Made by a program: the position numbers and the translations under genes. From a virus: DNA of 30,584 bases. The notes under the pieces were generated by a model. It saw nothing but the letters and a program-made list of their open reading frames with translations. It did no database searches and was not told where the DNA came from. Positions 15,534 through 24,165 of this stretch are shown here, piece by piece (the first letter of the stretch is position 1; each line of letters opens with the position of its first letter). Where the stretch lies: positions 1 to 30,584 of the IMG/VR virus record IMGVR_UViG_3300033145_000224; one strand, written 5' to 3'.

Positions 15534-16432
15534 TCCCTATATTGATCTACAAATTCCGACACTTCGCTTTCTTCAAATTCATCATATGGAACTTTAAATC
15601 CAAACTTTCTAGCAATTACCTTTGCTTTGTCAGGATCACCAGACGATAACTTAATAAAATACTCCGCTAAATTGGGCGTAAGTTTTGAACCTGACATGAT
15701 TGCTTTTATATCTTCACCAGTAAAACCAAGCTTCTTAATCTGTTTCTTTAGATTAGGAGGAAGCTTTTTGCGTTGCGACAAATATTCTTTAATCTTCCTA
15801 CTCATTTTTGCAGGAGACTTGCTAGCCATAATGCGATTCATCTGCTTATCAGTCTTTGGATCACCCGTTAAACCCTTAGACTCCATCTTCGCAGCTGCTC
15901 TTTTATCTGCAGCAGTAGGTAATTTCTTTCTAAGTCTCTTTCTAATCTTTCTACGAGGAGTTGAAGCTTTAGATATTTCAGCCTTGAGAGCCTGCTTGTC
16001 TTCAGGAGAAAGCCCCGAAACCATTTCCTGTATTTTTCCAGTCAGCTCAGAGTAATCTGCACCCTCTTCCCCGCTAATATCTTGACCAAACTGTTCTGAT
16101 ATTCTATCAAGAACTCCTTCTTGAGGCTGTTGTTGTTCTTCTTCTTCAGATCCAAGTAGTTGTTTAACAAACATTTGCTGCTGTGCTGCTGGCAACATTG
16201 ATATCTCGTTTGCATCTTCTTCGCTAATACCAAGTAAGCCCTGAAGCCCTGTCGATACTCTTGATGCCTGCTGTTGCCTTTGCTGCTCTTTCACTTGCAT
16301 TGCCTGTTGTTGATTCTGCTGTTGCATTTTATTCTTTATAAGCATATCAAGCGTACTAGAAATGCTTTCATTAATTCCCTGCGCTACTCCAGCTGATCCA
16401 GAAAGGTTTCGAGGTAATATTGACATTGCCAT
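15530..16432 (-). CDS. Glutamine-rich probable ejection protein
   Basis: This 300-residue helical protein has a glutamine-rich N-terminal segment (residues ~36-60, MQQQNQQQAMQVKEQQRQQQ), an acidic stretch with EEEEQQQPQEG, and a basic middle (RRKIRKRLRKKLPTAADKR). The C-terminus again alternates helix and acidic turns. AAGGAG precedes the ATG by five bases, and the stop overlaps the start of the 1010-residue protein. Q-rich coiled-coil proteins in this genomic position commonly belong to the internal virion proteins delivered with the DNA. No specific homologue is recognised. Confidence 0.55.
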   Translation of the reverse strand: MAMSILPRNLSGSAGVAQGINESISSTLDMLIKNKMQQQNQQQAMQVKEQQRQQQASRVSTGLQGLLGISEEDANEISMLPAAQQQMFVKQLLGSEEEEQQQPQEGVLDRISEQFGQDISGEEGADYSELTGKIQEMVSGLSPEDKQALKAEISKASTPRRKIRKRLRKKLPTAADKRAAAKMESKGLTGDPKTDKQMNRIMASKSPAKMSRKIKEYLSQRKKLPPNLKKQIKKLGFTGEDIKAIMSGSKLTPNLAEYFIKLSSGDPDKAKVIARKFGFKVPYDEFEESEVSEFVDQYRE

Positions 16433-16441
16433 GTTTGCTCC

Positions 16442-17029
16442 TTATAGCTGAATTCCCTGCATTATTTTTAACAGAATAGGATTAATGCCTTTTCGCATTC
16501 CTTTAGGCTGACCAGGCATATAGCTTCCCTGCGCTGCCTGAGCTGCTCTTCCTGCTCCCTGACCAAACAATCCTCCACCAGTTCCTAGTCCCATCATTCC
16601 ACCTAATTTTAATAGCCCAAGCTTACCTGCTCCTCCTATAAGCCCTCCTAATATTCCTGGTTCTCCAGGATCCATAAAGTTTTCAAACTGAGGAGTTAGG
16701 CCCATGTTTAATGCCTGCATGCCTGATTGTTGTCTCAAACCTGCTAGTTGCTCTCCCATCTCTAAACCACCTCTTCTTAAAGACTCCTCAAATGCACTCG
16801 ACCTCTGACCACCTCCCATAGAAGTAAACCTTTCCGCAAGTCCAGGCACAGTATCTCTGTTAAATATATTCTGCTGACGCTGTTCCATAGCTGCTGGATC
16901 TGTATCAGCCATGCCTCTTGAAAGAAGCTGATTAAGAGCTGACTCTTGTCCTGGGGTGAACCTTTTTGCCTGTTGCACGCTGGGCTTACGACCACCGAAC
17001 AGCCTTCCTAATGATTTAAAAAATCCCAT
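16442..17029 (-). CDS. Probable internal virion/ejection protein, short
   Basis: This 195-residue protein starts with an amphipathic MGFFKSLGRLFGGRKPS. It then has a Q/R-rich helical part (GGGQRSSAFEESLRRGG, LAGLRQQSGMQALNMG) followed by a very glycine-rich segment at ~125-165 (GGLIGGAGKLGLLKLGG, GLGTGGGLFGQGAGRA). The combination of an amphipathic start, helical body and Gly-rich membrane-prone region is typical of small podovirus ejection proteins such as the P22 gp7 type. AGGAG lies five bases before the ATG. It precedes two other ejection candidates in the same operon. The role is inferred from composition and position. Confidence 0.55.
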   Translation of the reverse strand: MGFFKSLGRLFGGRKPSVQQAKRFTPGQESALNQLLSRGMADTDPAAMEQRQQNIFNRDTVPGLAERFTSMGGGQRSSAFEESLRRGGLEMGEQLAGLRQQSGMQALNMGLTPQFENFMDPGEPGILGGLIGGAGKLGLLKLGGMMGLGTGGGLFGQGAGRAAQAAQGSYMPGQPKGMRKGINPILLKIMQGIQL

Positions 17030-17037
17030 ACTATCTC

Positions 17038-17565
17038 CTACTGTTTTAAGTACTCTAATATCACGTATGTAGTATCATATGCAGAATAGTTTGCAGACGT
17101 AGTTATAACAACATTGGTCGCAGTTAATGTGACGCGTATATCACTATTTGCATTAGGAATAGGGGTATACAAAAGATTAGTCGTATCAGAAGCACATCCA
17201 TAAATTCTCGTAAATGAATATCCAGATGTTATATCAATATTATGAGCCACATTAGTAGTTCCAGTATTAGGGAGCGCACCAAAATCAACCATCTTCCTAA
17301 AGACCTGACGCCTATTAATAGCCTCAGTACTAGACGAACTCGCACCTGGAGATGCTGGAAATACCTGACCATTAACAAACTCATTAGTATCGTAATAAGC
17401 AGAATCTTTTATGTTTAGATTCAACTGCATCAGGTTGAGATTTTGATATAGACGAACCAATATCTCTTTAAATCTATCGCTTTTAACATCAACTTCCTGC
17501 AATTCTGCCGCATCCCATACAAACGTTGTTGGTACAAATGCACCTGTATCTGTTCCCTGTGCCAT
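17038..17565 (-). CDS. Virion protein of unknown function
   Basis: This 175-residue protein has an N-terminal part with a helical segment LVRLYQNLNLMQLNLNIKDS and a beta-rich C-terminal part with FRKMVDFGALPNTGTTNVAH and FTRIYGCASDTTNLLYTPIP. This layout is familiar to me from conserved hypothetical proteins beside the tail-nozzle gene of podovirus-like phages, but no function is known to me. Its start shares one base with the stop of the 761-residue tail gene (TAATG), so translation is probably coupled and the products probably work in the same structure. There is no signal peptide or catalytic motif. Confidence 0.6.
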   Translation of the reverse strand: MAQGTDTGAFVPTTFVWDAAELQEVDVKSDRFKEILVRLYQNLNLMQLNLNIKDSAYYDTNEFVNGQVFPASPGASSSSTEAINRRQVFRKMVDFGALPNTGTTNVAHNIDITSGYSFTRIYGCASDTTNLLYTPIPNANSDIRVTLTATNVVITTSANYSAYDTTYVILEYLKQ

Positions 17566-19850
17566 TACTCTAACCTTTCAGAAGTCTGTCGTGCATGAAT
17601 AACCATACCCTCAAGCTGAAAGTCAGAAGCCGATATACTTTCATCAAGCATCTGCTCATCACTTAGGAATATTCTTATCTGTACACACTCACCATCGGTT
17701 TGAAAGTAAACAGGATGCCATAGCCTGCTCTGCACTTGCTCTAACGGATAAAGATCAAATGGATACGTTTGTAGAGTGTTGTCACCCATAATGCAGTCAT
17801 TGATCTGAGCATTTTCTATCATTGATAACGATGTAGCAGATGGAAAGTAGTCTACTGTTAACTCACCTGAATCTGTTCTCTGAACCGCAAAGTCTATCTT
17901 AGCTAGATAGAAGTTCTTACCCTTGTCGATATAGAAGTTCCACTGCTTAGAAAGTATGTCGATCTTAGAAACCCTAGCTGCTCGTCCACCACCTGTATAA
18001 GTTCCTGTCATGGCAACCTCTAGCAACTTCAGAGTGTTCGAATCAACAATAGCGATCCTATATATACCAGTTCCAGTTAGACTTACTCCAATAGGATCTA
18101 TCAATCTTATGAAATCATTATCATTGAGCGTGTGATTGATGATAGTGCAATGAAGATCTGCACCTGCGTACTCAAGATTAGTTATCTGAAGATTACCCTC
18201 ATTGGTAGAAACACCTGCATCACAGATAAATACAAAGCCTTGCTGGTTGCCTGCTATTATTTGTCGATACTTTGTTTGATTAGTCGCACTATCCCATGTG
18301 AAGTTTGCCTGCTCCCATGTAAACGGAGAGTCTTCCCAGGTTAGACCGCCCTGCTCTTCATAATATCCAAATGCAGTAATCGTATCATCTGCTATACCCC
18401 AGGCGTCTCCTATATAGTTATATATAAGAACCTTGTCAGGAAATATATTTGAACGTTCATCTGCATTGATAGATGTAAACGACCAGTAAACAACCTCTGT
18501 AAAATAATCTCTTATTCCACAAATCCTTGCTAAGCCTTCATTGCTATTTCTAAACTCAAATATCTGATCCGATATCTCTTCGTTAATCTTTGTAACATTA
18601 GTTCCTGAACACCCATGTATAGCTGTTCTTCCTACAGTAAATATAGCCTTATCAAACGGAACTGGTGCCTTTAAAGACTTACTCCCTAGCTCTGTATTAA
18701 TCTTCTGCCAGAGAAACGGCTGAACCTGATTGCCTGTATATGCTAATTCCCAAGTACTTCTTTCGAAATAGACTATGAGCCTGTCTTTAATAAACTCAGC
18801 TGATTCTATTTCTTCTTCTGTTGGAGCATCTATGAAACCTGCGCCATCCGACCTACGCGTTGTTCCACCTATAGTCCAAGTCTGACTTCCCTCTAGCCAC
18901 GCATTAGATACTGCACTCGCAACATTGTCAGGAACATCTGCAGGAAACGGAGTACCGTTATGAGAGAACCTACATCTGTTAACATGCTCTGCATTAGTGC
19001 CTGCCGTAACATCTCTCTCTATTGTGTTCAGCAAGATCAACCTATCTTTAAATGGAAGGATTATCTTTGCCGTTTGCACGTATTTATCTACAACGTTTGC
19101 AGCCACTTCGAACACAGGTCTGAATTGTGTCCACGTACTGTTTCTATAACAATATAATGGATCGTCATCACCCCCAGGTGTTCCAACAGTTGAATTAAAG
19201 TTTGTAATAAAAAGGGCAGTTTCATCTAAAGTTCTTCCAGTCCAGTTGGCTGTCCAAAAGAACTCCGAATTACTGCCCGTGAGAGTAACGCTTCCATCCC
19301 TATCCCAAGAGGTACCATCGAATCTGTATATAAACTGAGTATCAAATCCATATGTAGGATTGCTGGCTACTTTATTTTCTTCGAAGTGTGACAATCCCAT
19401 AACTGGTTGTGCAGGATAGAAATATATATCAGTTGCCGCGGCTACTCCAGAAAAAGAATAGTCACCATTAGTTGTATTATATGAACCAACACTAACTCCT
19501 GTACCAGACGAGATCATTACACCAGGAGTTCCTGTTTCTACTACATTGAATATCTCTGTTCCTATAGAAAACATCTGACCTATTTCAAATATAGCCCCAG
19601 GTACAGTATCTACTTTTACCCCACCGCCAGATGTAGCTCCGAGATTTACTCTAAACCTAGAGTTTAATTGATCTAACATCGAAGAGGTACTAGATGCTCC
19701 CATCAAAGTGGACCCAAACCGCTTTCTCACTATTCCTTTGTGAACATAGGCATTGTTCAGGCGAGCAAATGCGTCTTCTGGTATCTGCCACGCCTTAACA
19801 TCTGTTACAAGTCCAGTCTTTATTGGAGCGATTAGAAAGCGATCGTACAT
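17565..19850 (-). CDS. Tail nozzle/stabilisation-type protein (P22 gp10-like candidate)
   Basis: This 761-residue beta-rich protein opens with IAPIKTGLVTDVKAWQIPED, then AFARLNNAYVHKGIVRKRFG. That pattern introduces a family of podovirus tail proteins sitting between adaptor and needle or fibres. Residues ~565-635 hold a small beta domain (IINHTLNDNDFIRLIDPIG followed by GIYRIAIVDSNTLKLLEV) resembling domains in the 338-residue protein encoded at 22187-23203. Tryptophan-rich segments such as WEDSPFTWEQANFTWDS lie near ~505. AGGAG lies six bases before the ATG. Length (P22 gp10 is shorter, T7 gp12 about 790) and position after the adaptor gene support a nozzle or tail-tube role. The exact homologue remains uncertain. 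Confidence 0.62.
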   Translation of the reverse strand: MYDRFLIAPIKTGLVTDVKAWQIPEDAFARLNNAYVHKGIVRKRFGSTLMGASSTSSMLDQLNSRFRVNLGATSGGGVKVDTVPGAIFEIGQMFSIGTEIFNVVETGTPGVMISSGTGVSVGSYNTTNGDYSFSGVAAATDIYFYPAQPVMGLSHFEENKVASNPTYGFDTQFIYRFDGTSWDRDGSVTLTGSNSEFFWTANWTGRTLDETALFITNFNSTVGTPGGDDDPLYCYRNSTWTQFRPVFEVAANVVDKYVQTAKIILPFKDRLILLNTIERDVTAGTNAEHVNRCRFSHNGTPFPADVPDNVASAVSNAWLEGSQTWTIGGTTRRSDGAGFIDAPTEEEIESAEFIKDRLIVYFERSTWELAYTGNQVQPFLWQKINTELGSKSLKAPVPFDKAIFTVGRTAIHGCSGTNVTKINEEISDQIFEFRNSNEGLARICGIRDYFTEVVYWSFTSINADERSNIFPDKVLIYNYIGDAWGIADDTITAFGYYEEQGGLTWEDSPFTWEQANFTWDSATNQTKYRQIIAGNQQGFVFICDAGVSTNEGNLQITNLEYAGADLHCTIINHTLNDNDFIRLIDPIGVSLTGTGIYRIAIVDSNTLKLLEVAMTGTYTGGGRAARVSKIDILSKQWNFYIDKGKNFYLAKIDFAVQRTDSGELTVDYFPSATSLSMIENAQINDCIMGDNTLQTYPFDLYPLEQVQSRLWHPVYFQTDGECVQIRIFLSDEQMLDESISASDFQLEGMVIHARQTSERLE

Positions 19851-19851
19851 A

Positions 19852-20418
19852 CTAGACTCCTATTATCGAATAGTAGAACTTTTTAGCAGTGTCAGCTGTA
19901 TTAAATACTGTTATATCAGCAATCGTAAAACTTTCGCAATAAAGAACACCTGTATCTCCAGTTGTTCCCTCTCTTGTAACCTGAACATTATATATAGTTG
20001 TAAATGCTTCAATACCTGCACCAGCAGCAAATGTAGCTACAGCTGTTGTATTTGCATTAACTGTTCCTGAACCCCATTTCATTATAATAGCCGATGGTAA
20101 AATGGCGTATCCCTGCTCATTTCTTTTTGCACCAGTAAATTCTGCTATATATGTTGATCCCTCATTAGAAATAACTAACTCAGGGTTACCCGTAAGTAGA
20201 GACGTTTGTGCATATATCCCCATCTCGCCACCACCCGTAACAGGCACCGGAGACTGGACAGGGAACTGAACAAAGAAATGCTTCCCTACTCCAATTGTGT
20301 CAAACGTTATGTGGTTAATGTCTATGAGGTCTTTTAAAGCAACAAAGTTATTCTTAATATCATCCTGTGATTGTGATTGAAGATCTGTTGCTAAAGGTAT
20401 AGTTGCTTGATATGCCAT
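19852..20418 (-). CDS. Small tail fibre/tip-type protein
   Basis: This 188-residue protein has an N-terminal segment PLATDLQSQSQDDIKNNFVA followed by INHITFD, a signature of small phage tail-associated proteins. Its C-terminal half (MKWGSGTVNANTTAVATFAA, ending KKFYYSIIGV) resembles the tip domain of many fibre proteins, with the KWG motif and terminal aromatic-IG ending. A GGAAGGGGG site precedes the ATG, which shares one base with the stop of an 18-codon micro-ORF. It lies between adaptor and nozzle genes. A fibre tip or appendage role is likely; the receptor is unknown. Confidence 0.6.
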   Translation of the reverse strand: MAYQATIPLATDLQSQSQDDIKNNFVALKDLIDINHITFDTIGVGKHFFVQFPVQSPVPVTGGGEMGIYAQTSLLTGNPELVISNEGSTYIAEFTGAKRNEQGYAILPSAIIMKWGSGTVNANTTAVATFAAGAGIEAFTTIYNVQVTREGTTGDTGVLYCESFTIADITVFNTADTAKKFYYSIIGV

Positions 20419-20474
20419 TAGACCCCCTTCCGAATCAATTTATTGATTAGTTGGTAAGTATCTTTTTTAGTCAT
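20418..20474 (-). CDS. 18-codon micro-ORF coupling two tail-region genes
   Basis: This frame encodes MTKKDTYQLINKLIRKGV. It begins with an ATGA overlap on the stop of the 38-codon membrane micro-ORF and ends with a TAATG overlap on the start of the 188-residue gene. Its 3' end also forms the GGAAGGGGG ribosome binding site of that gene. The junctions on both sides are exact, which is unusual for chance. It may be a genuine basic micropeptide, or a translated link that keeps ribosomes on the transcript. There is no family to compare it with. Confidence 0.4.
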   Translation of the reverse strand: MTKKDTYQLINKLIRKGV

Positions 20475-20587
20475 CTCTTTTTCTTCCAATCTTTCCATAA
20501 TTTATAAGTTACCCAGGCTATTAATAAAACACCTAGTAATATTGGTATGCCGCATTCTGGAATATTAGAAAGTATCTTTGTTGACAT
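20471..20587 (-). CDS. 38-residue single-span membrane protein
   Basis: This small frame starts at an ATG inside the end of the 361-residue adaptor gene, in another reading frame, and has a strong GAGGAG site nine bases upstream. The product begins MSTKILSNIPECG, has one membrane helix (IPILLGVLLIAWVTYKLW) and a basic tail (KDWKKKR), implying the C-terminus faces the cytoplasm. Its stop overlaps the next micro-ORF as ATGA. It could be a small holin-like, pore or membrane regulator protein, but its position among tail genes does not identify it. The binding site, topology and coupling support expression. Confidence 0.6.
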   Translation of the reverse strand: MSTKILSNIPECGIPILLGVLLIAWVTYKLWKDWKKKR

Positions 20588-21650
20588 CGAATCCCGCTCC
20601 TCTATTTGCATATATTGTTGCTGTTCTTTCACTCGATTGTTGAACAACTAATTTTCTTAAAACCATAGATCTTTGATTCATAAACTCCGGCAGTATAGCC
20701 TGCACACTCTCGACATCCATCCTATCTTCAAACACCTTCTTCGCTGCGCCGTATGCTATGTATTGCCACCATTGAGCCAGATCTGGAACATCGTTAGTTG
20801 TTAGCAACGACGTAGGTCTTCTGAATGCGTCTATTTCAACCTTGTATGTCTTGTCTGGAACTGGTCTAAAAGTAAACTGCCTGTTCTCATAAAGAACCGA
20901 AGTAGGTCTACCAGCTGCATAACGATAAGATGACGCAATAATATCATTTCCCGACCCAGGTGGTTCAGTGAAAGTAAAAGTATATCCACCACTTAAATAA
21001 CTAATGGCTCCTCGTGTCGTAGGATCATTAGGATCAACCAATGTTCCGAACTGAGCTTGGTTTCCAGTTGTACTCTCAATGTCATTAATATCACGTAAAA
21101 TAATAGGATCTCCGTCAACGTTAGTAGAACTAAACGTTACTGAGTTAGCAAGAATTGGAGTTGCATCTAATGTTCCTGAATACGTTGTTAAGACTCCGTT
21201 TCCAGTTCCTATTGATTCTTCAGTCTCATACTTTGAATACTGCAGATAGAACTCATCACGTGATTGATAGAATCCAACCTGTTGACCAGCAACATAGACA
21301 GGAGCTTGGACACTTAAAATATTGTTCTTGAAGTTGTAAAGTGGGTCGTTATCGTTTACAACATTTGTTCCATATGTATCGACATTTGGAAATGTATAAA
21401 AAACAAGCTTTGCATCTACCGTAAACTCAGGGAAGTCATACAGAATAAACGTATTAACATAGTCATCTATCTGAGCGTTTGTTAACTGAGATGAAGATGG
21501 ACTTCTAGTTAGCCTGCGTATCTTACTTCTTATAAACGATAGGCTAGAAAGCTCTTCGTCTTTAGCGGCACTGCCAGTAAGATTTGCCTGAGCCGCAAGC
21601 GGAAGTATATCCGGCTCATATGGACCAGGACCAATTGGGAATGGAGACAT
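20565..21650 (-). CDS. Adaptor / head-tail connector-type protein
   Basis: This 361-residue protein has, at residues ~53-80, SQLTNAQIDDYVNTFILYDF followed by PEFTVDAKLVFYTFPNVDTY. The pattern is familiar from podovirus-like adaptor or tail-tubular A-type proteins. A beta insert follows at ~150-235 (IGTGNGVLTTYSGTLDATPI, GGYTFTFTEPPGSGND). The C-terminal ~80 residues return to a helical region (WWQYIAYGAAKKVFEDRMD). GGAG precedes the ATG by six bases. It lies between the capsid-side genes and the nozzle gene, as expected for a connector joining portal to tail. The assignment rests on pattern and position and is moderate. Its 3' end overlaps the membrane micro-ORF. Confidence 0.6.
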   Translation of the reverse strand: MSPFPIGPGPYEPDILPLAAQANLTGSAAKDEELSSLSFIRSKIRRLTRSPSSSQLTNAQIDDYVNTFILYDFPEFTVDAKLVFYTFPNVDTYGTNVVNDNDPLYNFKNNILSVQAPVYVAGQQVGFYQSRDEFYLQYSKYETEESIGTGNGVLTTYSGTLDATPILANSVTFSSTNVDGDPIILRDINDIESTTGNQAQFGTLVDPNDPTTRGAISYLSGGYTFTFTEPPGSGNDIIASSYRYAAGRPTSVLYENRQFTFRPVPDKTYKVEIDAFRRPTSLLTTNDVPDLAQWWQYIAYGAAKKVFEDRMDVESVQAILPEFMNQRSMVLRKLVVQQSSERTATIYANRGAGFDVNKDTF

Positions 21651-21704
21651 AAGAAACTCCTAGTTTTTATGGCACAGCCATGTTTAAAAATACGCAGGCA
21701 ATAC

Positions 21705-22139
21705 TCAAACGTTTGTTGCAGTAACAATAGTGTTATCAGTCACAGCAAAGTCGGCTGGATCAATAAACTCTAAACTCTGAAACCCATAGCGCTGCTTCTT
21801 CTGGTTGACCTTATAAATGTTCTTACCATTTGCATCTACAACATGAGCATGTATTGGATACCACCCACTGCTATTTAAATGCTTAGCAACACCAAGAGGC
21901 ACCGAGCATACTTCACCATCTACAAGCTTGTATCTCCTAGCATGATCACCCTTGTATAGCCTTAACGCAAACTTCATCGTTCCACCTGGAACCTCATAAA
22001 ATCTAAAGATTCCCTTAACTGGCTGCCTGTCTCTGTCGCGTTCATAATTTAAATTCTTTTTAGGCCTTTTACCCATCGCAGATGGCCGTGCCATCGCAGA
22101 TGGCTTTGCCGTCTCGGATGTCTTCTTAACTTCTTCCAT
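21705..22139 (-). CDS. Conserved capsid-adjacent virion protein, function unknown
   Basis: This 144-residue protein has a disordered basic N-terminus with a short repeat (KPSAMARPSAMGKRPKK), then a compact domain with DRQPVKGIFRFYEVPGGTMK, FALRLYKGDHARRYKLVDGE, PLGVAKHLN and QRYGFQSLEFID. This domain is familiar to me as a conserved protein near the capsid gene of phages with N4-gp56-type capsids; its role is not known to me. An AAGGAG site lies five bases before the ATG, directly after a GC-rich hairpin at 22155-22174. A structural or minor capsid role is inferred from context. Confidence 0.6.
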   Translation of the reverse strand: MEEVKKTSETAKPSAMARPSAMGKRPKKNLNYERDRDRQPVKGIFRFYEVPGGTMKFALRLYKGDHARRYKLVDGEVCSVPLGVAKHLNSSGWYPIHAHVVDANGKNIYKVNQKKQRYGFQSLEFIDPADFAVTDNTIVTATNV

Positions 22140-22154
22140 ATTATCTCCTTAGAG

Positions 22155-22174
22155 GGGGAGAGGCGGCTCTCCCC
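22155..22174 (-). other. GC-rich hairpin just upstream of a ribosome binding site
   Basis: GGGGAGAG (22155-22162) pairs perfectly with CTCTCCCC (22167-22174) around a GCGG tetraloop, in the short gap between two minus-strand virion genes. On the minus strand it is followed by CTCTAAGGAG, not a T-run, so it is not a standard terminator. It may stabilise the capsid-proximal mRNA or modulate translation of the 144-residue protein. Confidence 0.5.
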
Positions 22175-22186
22175 ACACATTGATTA

Positions 22187-23203
22187 TTAAGCTATATGCG
22201 TTGCAAAGGATTTACCTGCAACCCATTTAATTACGTCTCCGTTTGTTCCGCCAGCACTACCTAAAGCAACTGCTGCAGCTGCACTTGTACCAAGAACTAT
22301 ACCGATAAACGCGGTATTCAACGTGGCATCGTCAAGTAGGTTTGCATAAGTTGCATTAGCCGTTTCACCAATAGGCGTGACTTCCGCAGGTGTAAACGGT
22401 GCAATAGCAGGAAGAGGATAATTAAACGCTGTGTAGCCTGTAGTAGCAACATTAATAGAGAACGTTGCTGCTGTAAGGTAAGTAACAGTAACAAGCTGAC
22501 CATTAAGTTCAGTCATTCCATTTGTTGGTGGAATTTTCATTCTTACTGTTTGGCCAGTTGTGTATCCATGATCAACAAGTGTCGTAACAACACCGGCTGC
22601 TGCTTGCGTGATATTTGCTATAACACGTTTCTTTGGATACCACATATCGTAAACTGTTCTGTTAGGAGCAATCAATCGATATGTACCTGCACCCGCAATA
22701 ACTCCAGGAGCTGTTGCAAGTGTATTAGCAAGTCTGAAACTCGTATCAGCTGTAACTGTATCAACGGTGAAATCTAAACCGTCAATTGTGTCATGTGCTG
22801 TGTTTTGAATACGAACAATCGAACCATCAATCATAGTTCCTGTATCAGCCGTGGCGTAAACAGGTTGTGTTGCATTTGTTCCAGCTGTCGTAGCCACTGC
22901 ACCACCAGGTGTTTTATCCGAAGAATCTATAAGCGAAACAGCTCTATAGGTTGCTCCGTTATAACCAATTGCTGTTGTTGATGTATATGTTGCTTGAGAC
23001 GCTGCACCATGGAATTCGGTTACTGCATCATCTTCTGCCATTTCTCTCTGCCAGTGCCAAGTTAGACCTGCCCACTGAGTAGAACCAGCTATGTTGGTAA
23101 GATTATAAACCTTAACCCAATCCACGTCTGATCTGAGAGCTATAATCTTGTCTGTACCGTCGGAAGTAAAATGGCCTTGTTGAATAATTGTATTATCTGA
23201 CAT
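22187..23203 (-). CDS. Virion protein beside the capsid gene, possible capsid decoration or accessory protein
   Basis: This 338-residue beta-rich protein begins IIQQGHFTSDGTDKIIALRS and continues DVDWVKVYNLTN, a pattern I associate with proteins encoded next to the capsid gene in podovirus-like phages. Residues ~118-185 and ~195-262 appear to hold two related small beta domains. The first has GSIVRIQNTAHDTIDGLDFT; the second has LVDHGYTTGQTVRMKIPP and NGQLVTVTYLTAATFSINV. A similar domain occurs in the nozzle protein. AAAGGAG precedes the ATG by six bases. A decoration or capsid-stabilising role is possible; no direct evidence distinguishes it from other structural roles. Confidence 0.55.
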   Translation of the reverse strand: MSDNTIIQQGHFTSDGTDKIIALRSDVDWVKVYNLTNIAGSTQWAGLTWHWQREMAEDDAVTEFHGAASQATYTSTTAIGYNGATYRAVSLIDSSDKTPGGAVATTAGTNATQPVYATADTGTMIDGSIVRIQNTAHDTIDGLDFTVDTVTADTSFRLANTLATAPGVIAGAGTYRLIAPNRTVYDMWYPKKRVIANITQAAAGVVTTLVDHGYTTGQTVRMKIPPTNGMTELNGQLVTVTYLTAATFSINVATTGYTAFNYPLPAIAPFTPAEVTPIGETANATYANLLDDATLNTAFIGIVLGTSAAAAVALGSAGGTNGDVIKWVAGKSFATHIA

Positions 23204-23217
23204 TATTTACTCCTTTC

Positions 23218-24165
23218 TTAAGACAGTGTTGTTTGTAGGTTGATGATCCACTCATCATTCAAGATGCGAGGAACTTCAGCAAACTTATAACCAACAGAAG
23301 CATTAAGAGCCAACGGTCCATCATAAATTGGTGGACGGTAAATGAACTGAGCAGAATATTTATCCTGTTCAATACAAGCATATGCTTCCATACCAACACA
23401 GAAGATATTATAAACATCCTGACCTAGGTTGGAGGCTGCCTCAGAAACCGATCCGATAGACGATATCAAGAATCTAAGGTTTCCAATTGCTCCCCACTCA
23501 GATCGAATGGCATTCATAGGAGATGGGTACTGATTCTTATGAGTAAATCCAGAAACAGCATCTAATTCGCCTGTGAGTTTTGTACTACAAAGTGCGAAAA
23601 AAGCGTCTCTTGTTGGTGCTGTACCGAACTTATCTTCACCCTCGATGTTATCAAGGACTGTATAAGCATCTGCATCAAGAAGGGTTCTAACAACTTCATC
23701 AACATCGGAACGAGTGATCTCAGTTGGATTATCTCCATTGACACCACCTGTGCAATTAATTGCTGAAGCTGTTGCTGCCAACATATCTCTTGTGAGTTGG
23801 TCTTCTGTTTGTCTCAGAGAAACACCAAGTCTTTTAGCTGCTTCATTCAAAACAGGATCTTGGTTTTGCAATGTGACTTGTTCGTTTATTTGAATATATT
23901 TTCCATAGAAACTTATTTCAGCGTCTATGTTTACTGCTGTGAGCTGCTCCGCCGGAGGTGTTACACCTGTATTGCCAAGCGGGACCATAGCAGTAGATAA
24001 AGGATTGTATCTGCGCATTCTAAGAGTTGTTCCACCATTCGCAGGCATAGTTTTCATGACTGCAGGAATTTTGTGGATCATAGAAGGAACCGGTACAGAT
24101 AGAAGTTTCATGGAGAAACTTTGCTGCACTGGAGCTGGCAAGACACTTGTTGTTGTAATAGCCAT
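23218..24165 (-). CDS. Major capsid protein, N4-gp56 family
   Basis: This 315-residue protein forms the head shell. Residues 45-115 carry the family pattern: TTLRMRRYNPLSTAMVPLGN, then VNIDAEISFYGKYIQINEQV and TLQNQDPVLNEAAKRLG. The helical LRQTEDQLTRDMLAATASA follows at ~117-135. The middle includes RDAFFALCSTKLTGEL, and the C-terminal part ends with IIYDGPLALN-like and EWIINLQTTLS segments. The fold of this family is of the HK97 type. The length is somewhat short but compatible. An AGGA site lies six bases before the ATG, and the gene has a 284-base structured leader with a candidate promoter, as expected for a highly expressed protein. It follows the scaffold gene. Confidence 0.8.
   Translation of the reverse strand: MAITTTSVLPAPVQQSFSMKLLSVPVPSMIHKIPAVMKTMPANGGTTLRMRRYNPLSTAMVPLGNTGVTPPAEQLTAVNIDAEISFYGKYIQINEQVTLQNQDPVLNEAAKRLGVSLRQTEDQLTRDMLAATASAINCTGGVNGDNPTEITRSDVDEVVRTLLDADAYTVLDNIEGEDKFGTAPTRDAFFALCSTKLTGELDAVSGFTHKNQYPSPMNAIRSEWGAIGNLRFLISSIGSVSEAASNLGQDVYNIFCVGMEAYACIEQDKYSAQFIYRPPIYDGPLALNASVGYKFAEVPRILNDEWIINLQTTLS

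Noticed and set aside
21669-21681. Hairpin ATGGC-ACA-GCCAT in the gap before the adaptor gene
   Set aside because: It has a five-base-pair stem and no T-run on the minus strand. It is too weak to call a terminator.
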